From Bursaphelenchus xylophilus (Eukaryota > Nematoda > Chromadorea > Rhabditida > Aphelenchoididae), in the NCBI GenBank assembly GCA_904066235.2, contig CAJFCV020000006.1:7006001-7070000 (forward strand): DNA of 64,000 nucleotides, given 5' to 3'. Shown in pieces: positions 46,101 through 57,270 of the stretch. The notes under the pieces were generated by a model that was not told the origin of the DNA, ran no database searches, and saw only the letters and a list, made by a program, of their open reading frames with translations. Each line of letters opens with the position of its first letter. Within the stretch, counting starts at the first letter, position 1. Position numbers and translations under genes: made by a program.

Positions 46101-49100
46101 AGACTCCAGCCCGCGCTTTGCAGAAAAGACCGAGAATGCTAAATCAATCGTTAGGATTTCCTGTTGTTGGCAGATCTCTAATCGTGCTCGCAGAATCCTC
46201 GCGATTCTTCTATTTAGCTGCCCGTGGTTGCCCGGAAGTGTGCGCCCGCCTTTTTCGCGAAGTATGCAGAAAACTTACTCTCTGAGGTTTGTTTCGAAGG
46301 TGGGAGGATTGTCATTTACATCGACCACATTTATTGTGACATAGGAGAAGGCGGTCCTCTGGTCCCGATCTCTCACTCTGACCACAAAATCGTACTTTTT
46401 CTCAATTTCTCTGTCGATTTTTTGTTGTAAGGTGATCCTTCCGCTCTCTTCTTCTACCAAAAATGGTACGCTTCTTTTGTTGTCACTCTGGGGAATATCA
46501 TACTTGACATTTTCTCCTTGACTTGCCATCAGTTGACCGATCAGTTTACCTAAAAAATGCATCATTATTTGACGTATTAGAAAAGATCACATTGCCGTTA
46601 TTATCCGTACCTTGGGCGGCATCTTCAGAGATGGAGAAGAAGTAATGAAATCTTGAGAACTGGGGGACTGGCCCGTCAACTATCTGGATATTAATCTTGG
46701 TCGAGCTTATATGAGGAGGATTGTTTCTGTCGCTGACTGTGACATCCACATCCACATCATTACTTTCCACTCGAACCATTCCTTTTACTGTAAGATAGCC
46801 AGTCTTGGGATCCAAGCCAAGGAAGTCTGGGGTCGGATTGATCGAGTATTCGAGAACATCTTCCTCGTCATCATCCAGGGCCAATATTTTGGCAATCCGA
46901 TCCCCATCCATTGATGCTGATGAGATATGGAGGCTGTAGCCATCTGAAGGAGCGATGAATCTTGGGGAATTTATGTTATCTGACTCAATCTTTACTTCCA
47001 TCCTTTGGACCGCGATGTTGTTGTAAGCATCTTGGACAAGGAATGGGACAAAAACTGGTTCAGCTGAGCGTGCAGGCCTTTGTGCGAGGTAGACGTTGCC
47101 GGTGTTGGAGTTTACAGTAAGGAGTGGTTGAGCAATGGTGCTGTTGTATGTCTTGGGGGCAATCCCACCGATTGAGGAGAGAGCTTTTACAACAGTCTTG
47201 TTCGGAATTACCCGATTCTCATTTATAACGACTGTAGAAGTCAAAGATTCAAACGTTAAAGGCTCCAATTGCTGTGTCGATGGCTTGAAGATTACCTTGA
47301 CTTGGAGTGGAGTTGTGAACAAACCATCTGAGACTGTTATGTTCAGATTGTAGACTTGAATGTTTCCCAATTTCAGATTTTTGAGTTCTTCCGAGTCAAA
47401 GTCTCTGGTTCTTCTCAGAATTCCAACGTTTGAGTCCAATGTAAACATGGTTTCATCTCCCGTCACGATACCAAACACGTGTGAGGGTACAGAGGTAAGA
47501 ACGGTATCCGGATCTTCAATTTCCAGCTGGTGGATGAACTGGCCCGTGGTTGAGTCAGAACTCAAAATGATAATTAATGGCTCTTGTGACACAAACTTCG
47601 GAGGATTATCGTTTTCATCTTTGATCTTCAGTCTTAGAAGTGCTTCCGAAGTGAACCCATCGGAATCCGATGCATTCAGAATCCACTCGAATTCGTTTTT
47701 TGTCTCGAAATCCAATTTCTTGGACAAATAGATCATTCCAGTGTGTGCGTCGATCGAAATAACGTCTTTATCTCCATTGTGGATACTGTACTTTATGACG
47801 TTGTCTTTCGGAGTCAAGTCTTTATCGATGGCTTTCACCGTGCCGATCAGAATCCCTTCCGATGCACTCTCTGGAATCTCGAATTGGTAGATTTGTTGAA
47901 GGAATGTAGGTGGAGTATCGTTTACATCATCGACAGTAACTTTGACGTAAGCTGAGGCATTCATTCTCTTCCGACTGAGGTCGATTGCTTTCACTTCGAG
48001 TATATATTCGGGGGTCTCCTCTCGGTCTAACTCCGAATTTACCATGATACGGCCTGCAAAATACGTGTTAAGGAACATTTACGCCTCTTCAATCAAGTGC
48101 AGACAACTTCTTACCAGTAAAGAAGTCCATCGAAAATTGTTTTTTGGGATCTCCATCGGAGATGACATAGGCTAGGGTTCCATTGGTGTTACTCTTTGCG
48201 TGAACGTTGAAGATGGTCGTTCCTGGAGCGGATGCCTCGGAGATTCTCGAAGTGTATCTTGTATGCGAAAAAATTGGCTGATTACGGTCGGAGATGTGAA
48301 TCACAACCTCGGCCTTGGATTGCAATGGGGGATTTCCTAAAATTGTGATGATTTTAGTGGTTGAATTTACCACAACGTCGTCAATTCGGGAAACAGACAA
48401 GTACTGTTATTTTTCTGCATAAATATCGGGAAGCGACGAAAAAGACAGAAACCGAAAAGTAGATGGCACTGATTTTGAAAATGACATTCATTTTTTGATC
48501 GTTACTAGTAGTACTGTAAAGTAGTGATTTTTTGATTTTTTCGCAAATACTCGATTTAGGGGTTTCGATGGTGCTGATTTCGAAAATAAGGAAAAACGTA
48601 AAGATCAAAAAAATGAGCGTCATCTTCGATCAGCACCATCGAAAACTTGAGCTGACTTTCAGCTATTCTAGTACAAGAGTATTTTCGAAAAAATTTCAAA
48701 AAAAAAAATACTACTTTACAGTATCAGTCTGTCGGAAAAATAACGGCGGGTCGTCGCGCCTCGGAATCGCCCATCATCGCTTTGCGACTGCAAGCCGCGA
48801 CTTGGGATTTGGTGCGCGATAGCGGCGAGGCGAGACATTTTGCTGCGACGACCCGCCGTTTTTTTCCCGACAGACTGATACTACCCTACAAAAATTTTTT
48901 CATTTTTATTTTTTTTTATATAAAAAAAAAATTTATTTCTTATTCTTATAAGAAAAAAAAATTAACATGATTTTTGAAATCAACGCCTTCGATTACCCTA
49001 ATTTCGACACTTATATGCAGGAAAAATAATAAATATTTTTTTGCCATCACTCCTCGGGATTTACCTACCTTGATCTTGAGCGATGACATGAAACCGGTAT

Positions 49101-52100
49101 ACATTGCCAACGTTTGCCTGAGCGTCGTCCATTTTCTTTTTGAGTCTTACTTTTCCGTCTATCTTGTTGATTTCAATAAATTCGACAGCATCAGAATCCA
49201 AGGCGTATCTCACGCTTCCGTAAAGTCCAACATCTTCGTCCTTGGCCTTTACAGTGAGGAGTCTCTCGCCTTCCCTTACATCTTCGGACAGCCAAATTTC
49301 ATAGGGCAGATGATGGAATTGGGGAATGCAATCGTTAACATCATCAACTTTTACGTGTATCATACTGTGGCAAAATCGTTCGGCCTTGTGAAGTGACGTT
49401 GTTTTAACAATTATGTTTAATTCTGACGTCCGCTCGCGGTCGATAGGATTCTGTCCCAACAGGTACAGTGTTCCCAATTGATAGTCCAGATTGAAAGTCA
49501 TTGATTCGTCATTCAGAATTTGAAAATCAAAGTTTTCTCCAAACTCGGAATTGAGCGGCCAGTCTAGCTGGAGTAATTCCTTCGGATGACTTGAAGTGTA
49601 ATTCTCCGGGGCATTCACGATATACTCAGACCTGCATTTCAAAGTCTGGTGTTTGTTTTGAATGAGGATTGTGACTCTTTGGATGGTTGTGTGCATCCCA
49701 TCAGACGCGATTACTTCCAGGATTTCTTGCTTGGACTTCAAAGTTAAGACATCTGATGTTAACGCAATTTCTCCTGAGTCACGGTTTAGTTTGATTTTGT
49801 TCCCAAAGCCGGCAGACGACCGAAGGGCATATTTCACAACATCCCCATCTGGATCGGTTGCTGTTAGAGTTCCAATCCGCGTACCTGCAACAATTACAGC
49901 TTTCGAATCTTCCTTACCTTGATATGCAGGTATTGACAAATCGAATTGCAGCTCGTCACCGAAGATTGGAGCATTTTTATTCGCCAAAATAAGGTCAATA
50001 TATACATTTATGAGTGCAGTGGTAAGCTCTGACGTTTGCATTCCGATCAAAAAAGTCCAAAAGTTCATCTAAAATCACAATCTTTAAACGGACCTTTCCT
50101 CTTACCCCCGGAATCGACCTCAGATCTTTGGTATACACAAATCCATTGCTGTCGACACCAAAGTAACGTTCTTGAGGTGATATCACTCTTGGTTTCTTTC
50201 CCTTAGTGGGTATCCTTAGCTTCTGCGTCAAGTTTTTATCCGTGAAAACGGGCGTTCCAGGAAAAGCATCGCCTCTAACATATCCATGAAGTTCATACGC
50301 CATTGAAACATCTTGATCATCGCCAATTGGTGTTACAGTGAGGTTCCTGTATATGATTTGATCATAACTTTGTCCATAAACAACACAAATTTTCTTGTCT
50401 ATGTCATTTGGTCCAAGGAATTGCTTTTGTCTTACAATTCCATTTCCGAAACCAACTTGTGCCAATTTACAATCCTTTGATCCAAGAGAAACAAAGTCAT
50501 CGTGATCAGCCTCGAGGATGAGTAAGGGTTCGTTGACATAGCTTAAGGTTCGAACCGCAAGTCTGTTGTAGTCCCTAAAAAGGAAGCAAATAGTTTATTT
50601 ACAATTGAGACTTCTTACTTCTTAAACTTTAAGGCAGAGACACCATTTCTCCTGAAGACATTAACTTTGCAGATGGAAGACTTGGCATTTACTTTAGCCT
50701 TATCCTCAACTTTGACGAGGATCGTCGCTTTTTCCAGGATTGGCTTTACTGCAGTAATTATTCCAGTATTATTTTGGATGTTGAATATCTTGTCGGGATC
50801 TCCACTCTGAACCGAATACTCGACCTCTCCATTGATCTCTTCATCAAGATCAAATGCCAGAACCCTTCCAACCTCTCCGTTCTCTTCACAATAGAAATCA
50901 AATGTCTTATCGACACATTTCGGAGCATATCTGTTTACCGGGATCCTCTTGAACGTAACCATCGCAAAGCTCTCCAGACCACCGTTAACTTTGGCCGCTA
51001 CAACAACGTTGAACCTTCTACCGATTAATTGAGTCAAAGGCTTCTCCAACAGCAGAGATCCTGTCGCTGAATCCACCTTTATGCTGTCTTTGGCTAGGAT
51101 TTCGTCGATTGAATGTATATTATATACAATATTCTGTGCATGACTAACACCACTGTTGGTGGAGTTGATCTGAGAATGCAGTTGATGGATCACATAGCCA
51201 ACAGCAAAGCCATCCGAGAGTTCAACTTCATTGGTTGTTTGTTCAAATGTGGGTCTGATATGAAGGGATCGAGTGATATGAATGTTGATCTTCTCGTAGA
51301 CTTCCATCCAACCATCAGATACCATGATCTCCAACTCGATTGTCTTCAGATTAATGTCAATTAAATTGACTCGTCTGGCCAACACCAACTCCCCATTATT
51401 TCCGTGGAAGGTGAAGGTCTCATTCGGATTCCAGAAGGTGTTTGTTATGGTGTACCAGAGGGGATCTCCATCTGCATCTTCCACTTCCACTCGTCCCAAC
51501 ACAGTCCCTACAGCATCCCGATCTGATGCATAAAGATGGCGCCATTTCTCGGGACTTTTGAATATTGGCGGATGATTCGAATGGTTGGATGTGGATACGG
51601 GTTCCACAGCTGTTAATGTTACAGAGACGTCGCTTCGAAGTCTTGTTTCTCCATTGTCTTCAGCAGAAACAGTAAAGTTGATGATCGCATTGGGAAGAAT
51701 GGGCTCAGAGGTAAAGAATCTGCCGTATTCATCGATCGAAAATCTGGTATCGGTATTTCCTTCAAGGTTGTAGGTGAGTAGAGAGTTTGGACCGTCTTCA
51801 TCAGCATCATCGGCGAAGACCCTGGTCAAGAATCCTACCTTCTTGGCTGGAATCTTCAAAGAAATGGCCGTCTGTTTAAACTTAGGGGCGTTGTCATTTT
51901 TGTCGAGTACTGTAACAATAACCAAAACTGATGTGCACAGGGGCTTTGGTGACGAATCACAGGCTTTTACATAAAGTTCATGTACTGGCTGAGTCTCTCG
52001 ATCCAAATGTCTTCTTCCTGTGACCAGGAATCCTGTATTCTGATCCAGAATAAAATTGGACTGAACATTTCCTTTTTCCATTTCATAAGTCACAGTATTA

Positions 52101-55100
52101 TTGGTGAGATCGTTGTCTGTAGCATTCAGTCTGACAACCACTTTGTTTGCCTCCGAATTTTCCACAATTCTGCCGTAATATACGGGCTCACCAAATAATG
52201 GAGAATGATCGTTAACATCTTTCACCTTAATCATGACAAATGTGGTGGCGGATAGAGGCTTCCTAGATTCGTCCTGTGCTTCGATTGCTAGCCAGTAATA
52301 CTCCTGTACCTCTGCATTCAATGGTTCCACAGCAAAGACATCTCCAGAAGCCTTGTCGACGGTGAAGAATCCAAGGCCATCCCCGCCAGAGATTCTGTAG
52401 TTGACCTTCTTTTCTTCCGGATCAGTAGCCTTAACAGTTACAAGCTTGGTAGTTTCCATCGTATTCTCATCAATCTCGGCCTCATAAACTGTTTTAGTAA
52501 AGATCGGCGGAAGCAAATTCTCGTTAACGTCCTCGATTCGGATGATAACAGGGCATCGGGTAGATCTCTGGGGATGTCCTCGATCGCTCACCTAAGGAAA
52601 AAGTGTTACTGTAACTCTCGTAGAACCTACCGTAACATTAAATTTGTATTCATCAACATCCTCAAAGTCCAGAGGTTCATTTAATTTGGACATCAAACAT
52701 CCGCTCTCTGCATCTATTGCGAAGGGCATGTCTTTATCCATCTTATAGATCAGTTTTGCATTGTCTCCGTCGTCTATGTCATTTACAGCAAGACAAGTAA
52801 TCAAAGCTCCGTTGGGTAGGTCCTCGTATACATGCACTTCGTGTATTTCTTTTAGACAAACAGGCGAATTGTCATTAATATCTTCAAGATTGATGGTCAC
52901 ATTGCAAGAAGTGTGTCGTGGAGGAGTCCCTCGGTCAATGGCAAGTACGGGGAATGTAAAGAAAGGTTGTATTTCCCTGTCCAAAGGACGTTCCAATCGA
53001 AAAGCGCCCGTGTCCGGATCCACCGAGACGAGGTCAGTCTCTATTGCCAGCCGATATTCCACTCGGCCATTGGCCCCAGAATCTTCATCGATAGCTTTCA
53101 CACGGGCAAGTTCTCCTTCGATTAAAGTATCTTCCTTGATGCGGATGTAATAATTGGACTAAAATTGTAAATCTAAATATAAACAATGGTTACTACCTTT
53201 TCGAACACAGGCGCATGCAGATTACTTCGTTCAACAGCGATCTGGACCTTCTGCAAGGCCGACTTCCGACCTTCAAAAGCCATGTCAGTAGCTTCGATTA
53301 ACATCTCGTGTTTATAAACATCTGAACTTCCATTAACCAGGGCATCCAATTCTCGGATTACTGTAATCTCCCCAGTATGTGAATTTACATTGAAGAACGA
53401 ATCTGGAGATGTATATCTGACTAATCCATTGATTCCGTAATCATTATCACGGGCGGAAACAAATCCAACCGACTGAAAATATGTTCTTTTAGTAGCCATA
53501 TTTATATAGAGTCTACCTTTCCGACAGCTGCGGTGTCCGTGGTCCTCAATGGTTTGATCTTGTCGAATATTGGAAGATAGAGGTTCTTCATGGAACAAGT
53601 GTCATTCACATATCCATGGGCACGTGTTTTGGAAGTTGAGTTAAACGTAACTGAGAGTAACGCGGATGTGTACAGTAGCACAGAATCACACTTATTCATG
53701 GCCAGGATTGTAAATTGGGATGGGGTATTTACAGATTTGTTCAACACAACCTTCAAAAATGTAAATTAACTTTAAGATTATACTCACAGCTCCATTATCC
53801 AACCTAAAGTAATCACTAAATTCCTCCGATGTTTTCAATTTGAAGATAACATTATCCATGTCAACTTTCGGAATGAAGATGCTCTGGCCAGGCTTGGAAT
53901 CCTTCAGATTAAGCCACAAATCAATCGGCAAATTTGTGAATTTAGGACACTTCAGATTAACCGGGATTACTGTCACAAATACATCAAGAAACGCCTTTTC
54001 TGCTCGATCATCAATATTCTCCAATTTGGCGACAACTGAGAATTCGAAAATCTTCTGGTGACTTCCAATCAGAGATGACTTGGCCCTCATAATCCCCGTA
54101 TTTCTCTCCAAAAGGAACGGAAGTTTACTGTTGTCCTTCCCATGAATACGGTATCTAGAAGTAAAGTCAAAATAATAAAATCGAGCATCCTTACTTGACA
54201 TTGCTTTGATCCTGAAGATAAGAAGTGTTTGCACGGAATCTGTAGATGATGGTGTTCTCCAAGATGTTCTCGGAAACGCTCAGTTTAATTCTCGGGGTTT
54301 CTTCTTCGGTTGCGCCATTGAACCAAACACTTCTGGATTCCGAATCCATCACAAGTGATATATTCTCGGCCGTAAACACCTTGTTCTTGTTGTCCTTTAG
54401 GATCAAAGAAACCGCCTCAGGGGATTTCCTCTGGATTTTGGAGACATACAATAGGTACTGAGTAGATGAGATCCTCTGCAGTACAGTATCCCCTCTCTCC
54501 AAGACATCCGAACTGAGGTCGATCTGAGTGTCGATCTCAGAGATTTCGAGAAGTGCTGCCTTCTGAGGTCCCTCGTTGAAATATCGAAGAGGAAAGGTCT
54601 TCTGACTCAGAATTGGAGGTGAGGAAGGGGCTTCACGGACATTGATGGTCACATTTACTTCAGAATTAAATCCAGAATTCCGTTTGCGAAAGAAGAGCCG
54701 AGAAGATCGATCTTCGACCAAACAAGTCAAAATAAAACTTCCCGAGACTAGAGGTTTAAAAGAGCGTATCCATCCAGATTTGGGTTCCACATAAAAGAAA
54801 TCTGAAGGTGCCCTCAATGAGTACAGCAACTCTCCATTCAACCCTGTGTCAGCATCTACCGCTCGTAGTTGGACTAGTCTTGAGTTTGGTGGAATCTAAA
54901 CAGATATATATACAATAAGTACTGTAATCAAAGAATTATCTTACTCTGTTATCAACGTCAACTTTGTATTCGGGATCTCGGAAGAACGGGAGGATGTCGT
55001 TGTCATCGATGACCTTGATATTTATGAGACATTGGGTCTCGAAGTTGCCTTCTCTTTTATTCTTTGCACTGGCTTTTATTATAAGATCATATTCATCCTA

Positions 55101-55448
55101 AAATACGTTGATATGTATTCATTAACTTACCTGCAATTCTCTGTTTAATATCTCGCCGTCTTTCAGAGAGATACTTAAATAAGCAAAGTTCCCGATCCTC
55201 TTTGAGGCCAATTTAAAAGTAGAAATTCCATCTCCTTGCACTATTTTAAACTTAACGTTATCATACCCCGAGGGCATGTAAACTCCGACTCTTTGCGGGG
55301 TCGTGGTCCAGGCAGGACTGTTGAGTTCCCATTTCTCACTGATACTGAGATTATAGATGGGATGGGTGAATTGAAAGATGCCCGGATCAGGCTGATGGCT
55401 AGCCAAAGCCCAGTGGACTAGCACCAGGAGCAGAAGCGACGCGCTCAT
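40122..55448 (-). CDS. cdh-4: Fat-like giant protocadherin (CDH-4 type)
   Basis: Single-pass adhesion receptor of roughly 4000 residues. The start MSASLLLLVLVHWALASHQP is a signal peptide, followed by FQFTHPIYNLSISEKWELNS, which strikingly matches the Fat1 mature N-terminus. At least a dozen cadherin repeats are marked by DxNDN motifs (DVNDNPPTF, DENDNPPKF, DVNDHSPLF, DKNDNAPKF, DINDNSPV, DVNDNAPQF, DVNDNSPRF, DVNDNPPIF), with further degenerate ones. Then come EGF-like CICPPGTKGDRCRE, a laminin-G domain (about 42450-41880; KWHTVRVVRRRKHVQMILDD) and three EGF-like repeats (about 41880-41490). The transmembrane helix is FYILLAGVLLALLLAAIIVI. The cytoplasmic tail of about 185 residues has proline motifs (EKPPPRPPRQRN) and SDYLTMKP. 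CDH-3 is the alternative. Introns near 40420-41190, 45749-46276 and 48408-49068 are long, and the first and last hold fold-back elements. Confidence 0.9.
40556..41165. repeat. Fold-back element in a cdh-4 intron
   Basis: The left arm begins AAATTATTTTCTCCGCCAAC and continues GTGTATTCGGCGGAGACTTT; the right arm ending at 41165 is its imperfect reverse complement, with arms of about 105 bp. TCTCCGCCGAA motifs are shared with the element at 4922-5593. A TACAGGGTGTTTCAAG at 40433 also resembles that element's terminus, but no matching right terminus is present, so this copy appears rearranged. Confidence 0.7.
48512..48723. mobile_element. Short inverted-repeat element in a cdh-4 intron (left of a pair)
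   Basis: Terminal inverted repeats TACTGTAAAGTAGT (48512-48525) and ACTACTTTACAGTA (48710-48723). Internal similarity in inverted orientation includes TTTCGATGGTGCTGAT versus ATCAGCACCATCGAAA. No coding potential. Confidence 0.7.
48724..48878. mobile_element. GC-rich palindromic MITE in a cdh-4 intron (right of a pair)
   Basis: Ends are TCAGTCTGTCGG and CCGACAGACTGA, flanked by TA (48722-48723, 48879-48880). Inside, GGCGGGTCGTCGC pairs with GCGACGACCCGCC and CGCCTCG with CGAGGCG, so nearly the whole 155 bp can fold back. GC-rich in contrast to its AT-rich surroundings. It abuts the 48512 element at a shared TA. Confidence 0.78.
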
Positions 55449-57270
55449 TTATCGCATTCCTGCAAGGAAATAAAGATTTTATGTTTTGGGAAAGGCGAGG
55501 AAGGAGAACATGGCTGAACGGTTTCAGACGATCGCGACGCGCCAAGGTCGGAACCGAATAAAGACAGCACTTTTTGGGCCGCAGGCAATTCCCAGCGGAC
55601 CATTCTGACGTCCAAGACGACGGCGCGGGAACGGGAAACCGGTTTGGCCACATTTGGCTGGGATTGGGCCGGAAGCCGCGATTTAAGGCCAGCAAAATGG
55701 TCTCTTCCCCTTCGCTGCATGAACACTAATCCTTCAATAATTGGCTTAAAGGAATGGACAGCAGTTTGCGGGGAGTGACCAGCTCTTAAAATGTTACTCA
55801 AGCAGCCGATGACCAATAATCGAATTCATTAAAAGCCCCCCAAATGGACAAGACTTTACAAGTAGCCTCCAGAATAGTAAATAACATAACCACACACATA
55901 TTGGGCATGAGGAATGACCCACCCCTGCTGAATATGTAGCAAAAAATGGCCAGAAAGCCCCGGGAGACGGAAGACAAAAGCAAATGCAAATGACAGATTA
56001 AGTAAAACAAATCCCAGAGATCCCACATCTCTTAGTACCGACCGTCCATTTTATTTAAATTAAAAAAGCGTGGCCAACTTGAATGTGTCAGAGCGCGTTT
56101 CCGGCTTTTCTTAGCCAGAAAAGAAGCATTGGCCGAGAGCGGGGACGAGTAAAAGCGAGGTCTGAGAGTGCGCGATGTGCGGTTAAGGGTCAAGCCGAAT
56201 CAATGAGACCCTTTCCCCTGCCCATCCTGGCGTCGCCTCGCGCCCAGGTAAGGCGCCCAGGTGCCATTCGACAAAAAAACATGGTTAATGTGCATTCTTG
56301 CGGTTTCCCCAAAATCTGTGAAAACAAAACGTCCTGACTCGGGTCACTTGCCCTCCGGTCATTTCTCCCAAAAAGATTCCCATCACTTTTTTTATTTTAC
56401 TTTTATTCGAAATGGGAAAAGTTTTTATTGTATTTGTAATGTTATCTCTCGGAAGATGAATCATTTCACAGGTAAATATAATCTTTCCCACAAACATGAC
56501 ACTCATTTTTCATAAAGATTGATTTAACAATCATTATGTTTACATGTAACCGCATGTTTATGGAATATACTGACATAAAAAACTCCTATAACTAAAACTG
56601 TCAATTCAAAAAAAATTGCTTAACAGAAATACAGTAATCCCAATTCCCTAAATTTAGTAATTTCTTCAACTAATTACGATCTTCAAATATTAGGTTCCGA
56701 CACGAAAACTTTTGGTGTGAAAAAAAAATTCGAATTATTTTCTTCGAAAAATTTGTCATCGAAAAATAAAAAAAATAATCTGGTCCATCCATCTGAAAAC
56801 TGACAAGGGAAGTACTTGAAGTGTGACGCTCAGATTTTGATGAAACTTGGCATAAATTTAGAATAATTTTTTCTAAGATATATGCGAGAATCCTAGCTCG
56901 CGCTTTACAGAAACAACCGAGATTTTTAGATCAAAAGTCGGCGAAAATTTAGGACTTTTTGCCGAATTTCGGCACGAAAAGTTTCATGCCTATTTCAACT
57001 GTAAAGGATAATGTTTCTACAAAAAATCAAATTTTTCCGCACGAAACTGCCAAAGTTATGGCCAAAAAGCGCTTTTCTCTCTGACCGCTCTCCACGTTTA
57101 GCGTGCTCTCTCGGCGGCAAAAATCGTTCGATATCTCGGCGGCGCCCGCAAAGCGCGAGCTAAAACTTTCAGGAATTGATATTTAGTCCATACCCGATGT
57201 GTGTGCAAAATTTAAAGAAAATCTGAGCGTCACACTTGAAGTACTTCCCCTGTGAATAGAAAGGCCAATA
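55449..57270. other. Divergent region between cdh-4 and the septin gene
   Basis: The cdh-4 ATG is preceded on its strand by TTTATTTCCTTGCAG about 12 nt upstream, a probable trans-splice or 5'-UTR intron acceptor. The region has GC-rich patches (55500-55700, 56070-56260) and an AT-rich part (56380-56800), and ends in a palindromic element (56803-57253). Open frames at 55399-55816 on the minus strand overlap each other and look like chance. Confidence 0.55.
56803..57253. mobile_element. Palindromic element immediately upstream of the septin first exon
   Basis: The left end reads GGGAAGTACTTGAAGTGTGA followed by CGCTCAGATTTT; the right end is its reverse complement (AAAATCTGAGCG ... CACTTGAAGTACTTCCCC). 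A further inverted pair is AGCTCGCGCTTT (about 56898) versus AAAGCGCGAGCT (about 57150). A related CCCGCGCTTTGCAGAAAAGA occurs in a cdh-4 intron near 46112. Element length about 450 bp; it ends about 18 bp before the ATG at 57271. Confidence 0.75.

Noticed and set aside
50540..50560. tRNA-like GGTTCGAACC sequence
   Set aside because: Lies inside a cadherin exon with no cloverleaf around it; no tRNA gene was found in the window.
55445..55816. 123-codon minus-strand frame upstream of cdh-4
   Set aside because: Overlaps another minus-strand frame, lies in the GC-rich 5' flank, and is not continuous with the cadherin start.
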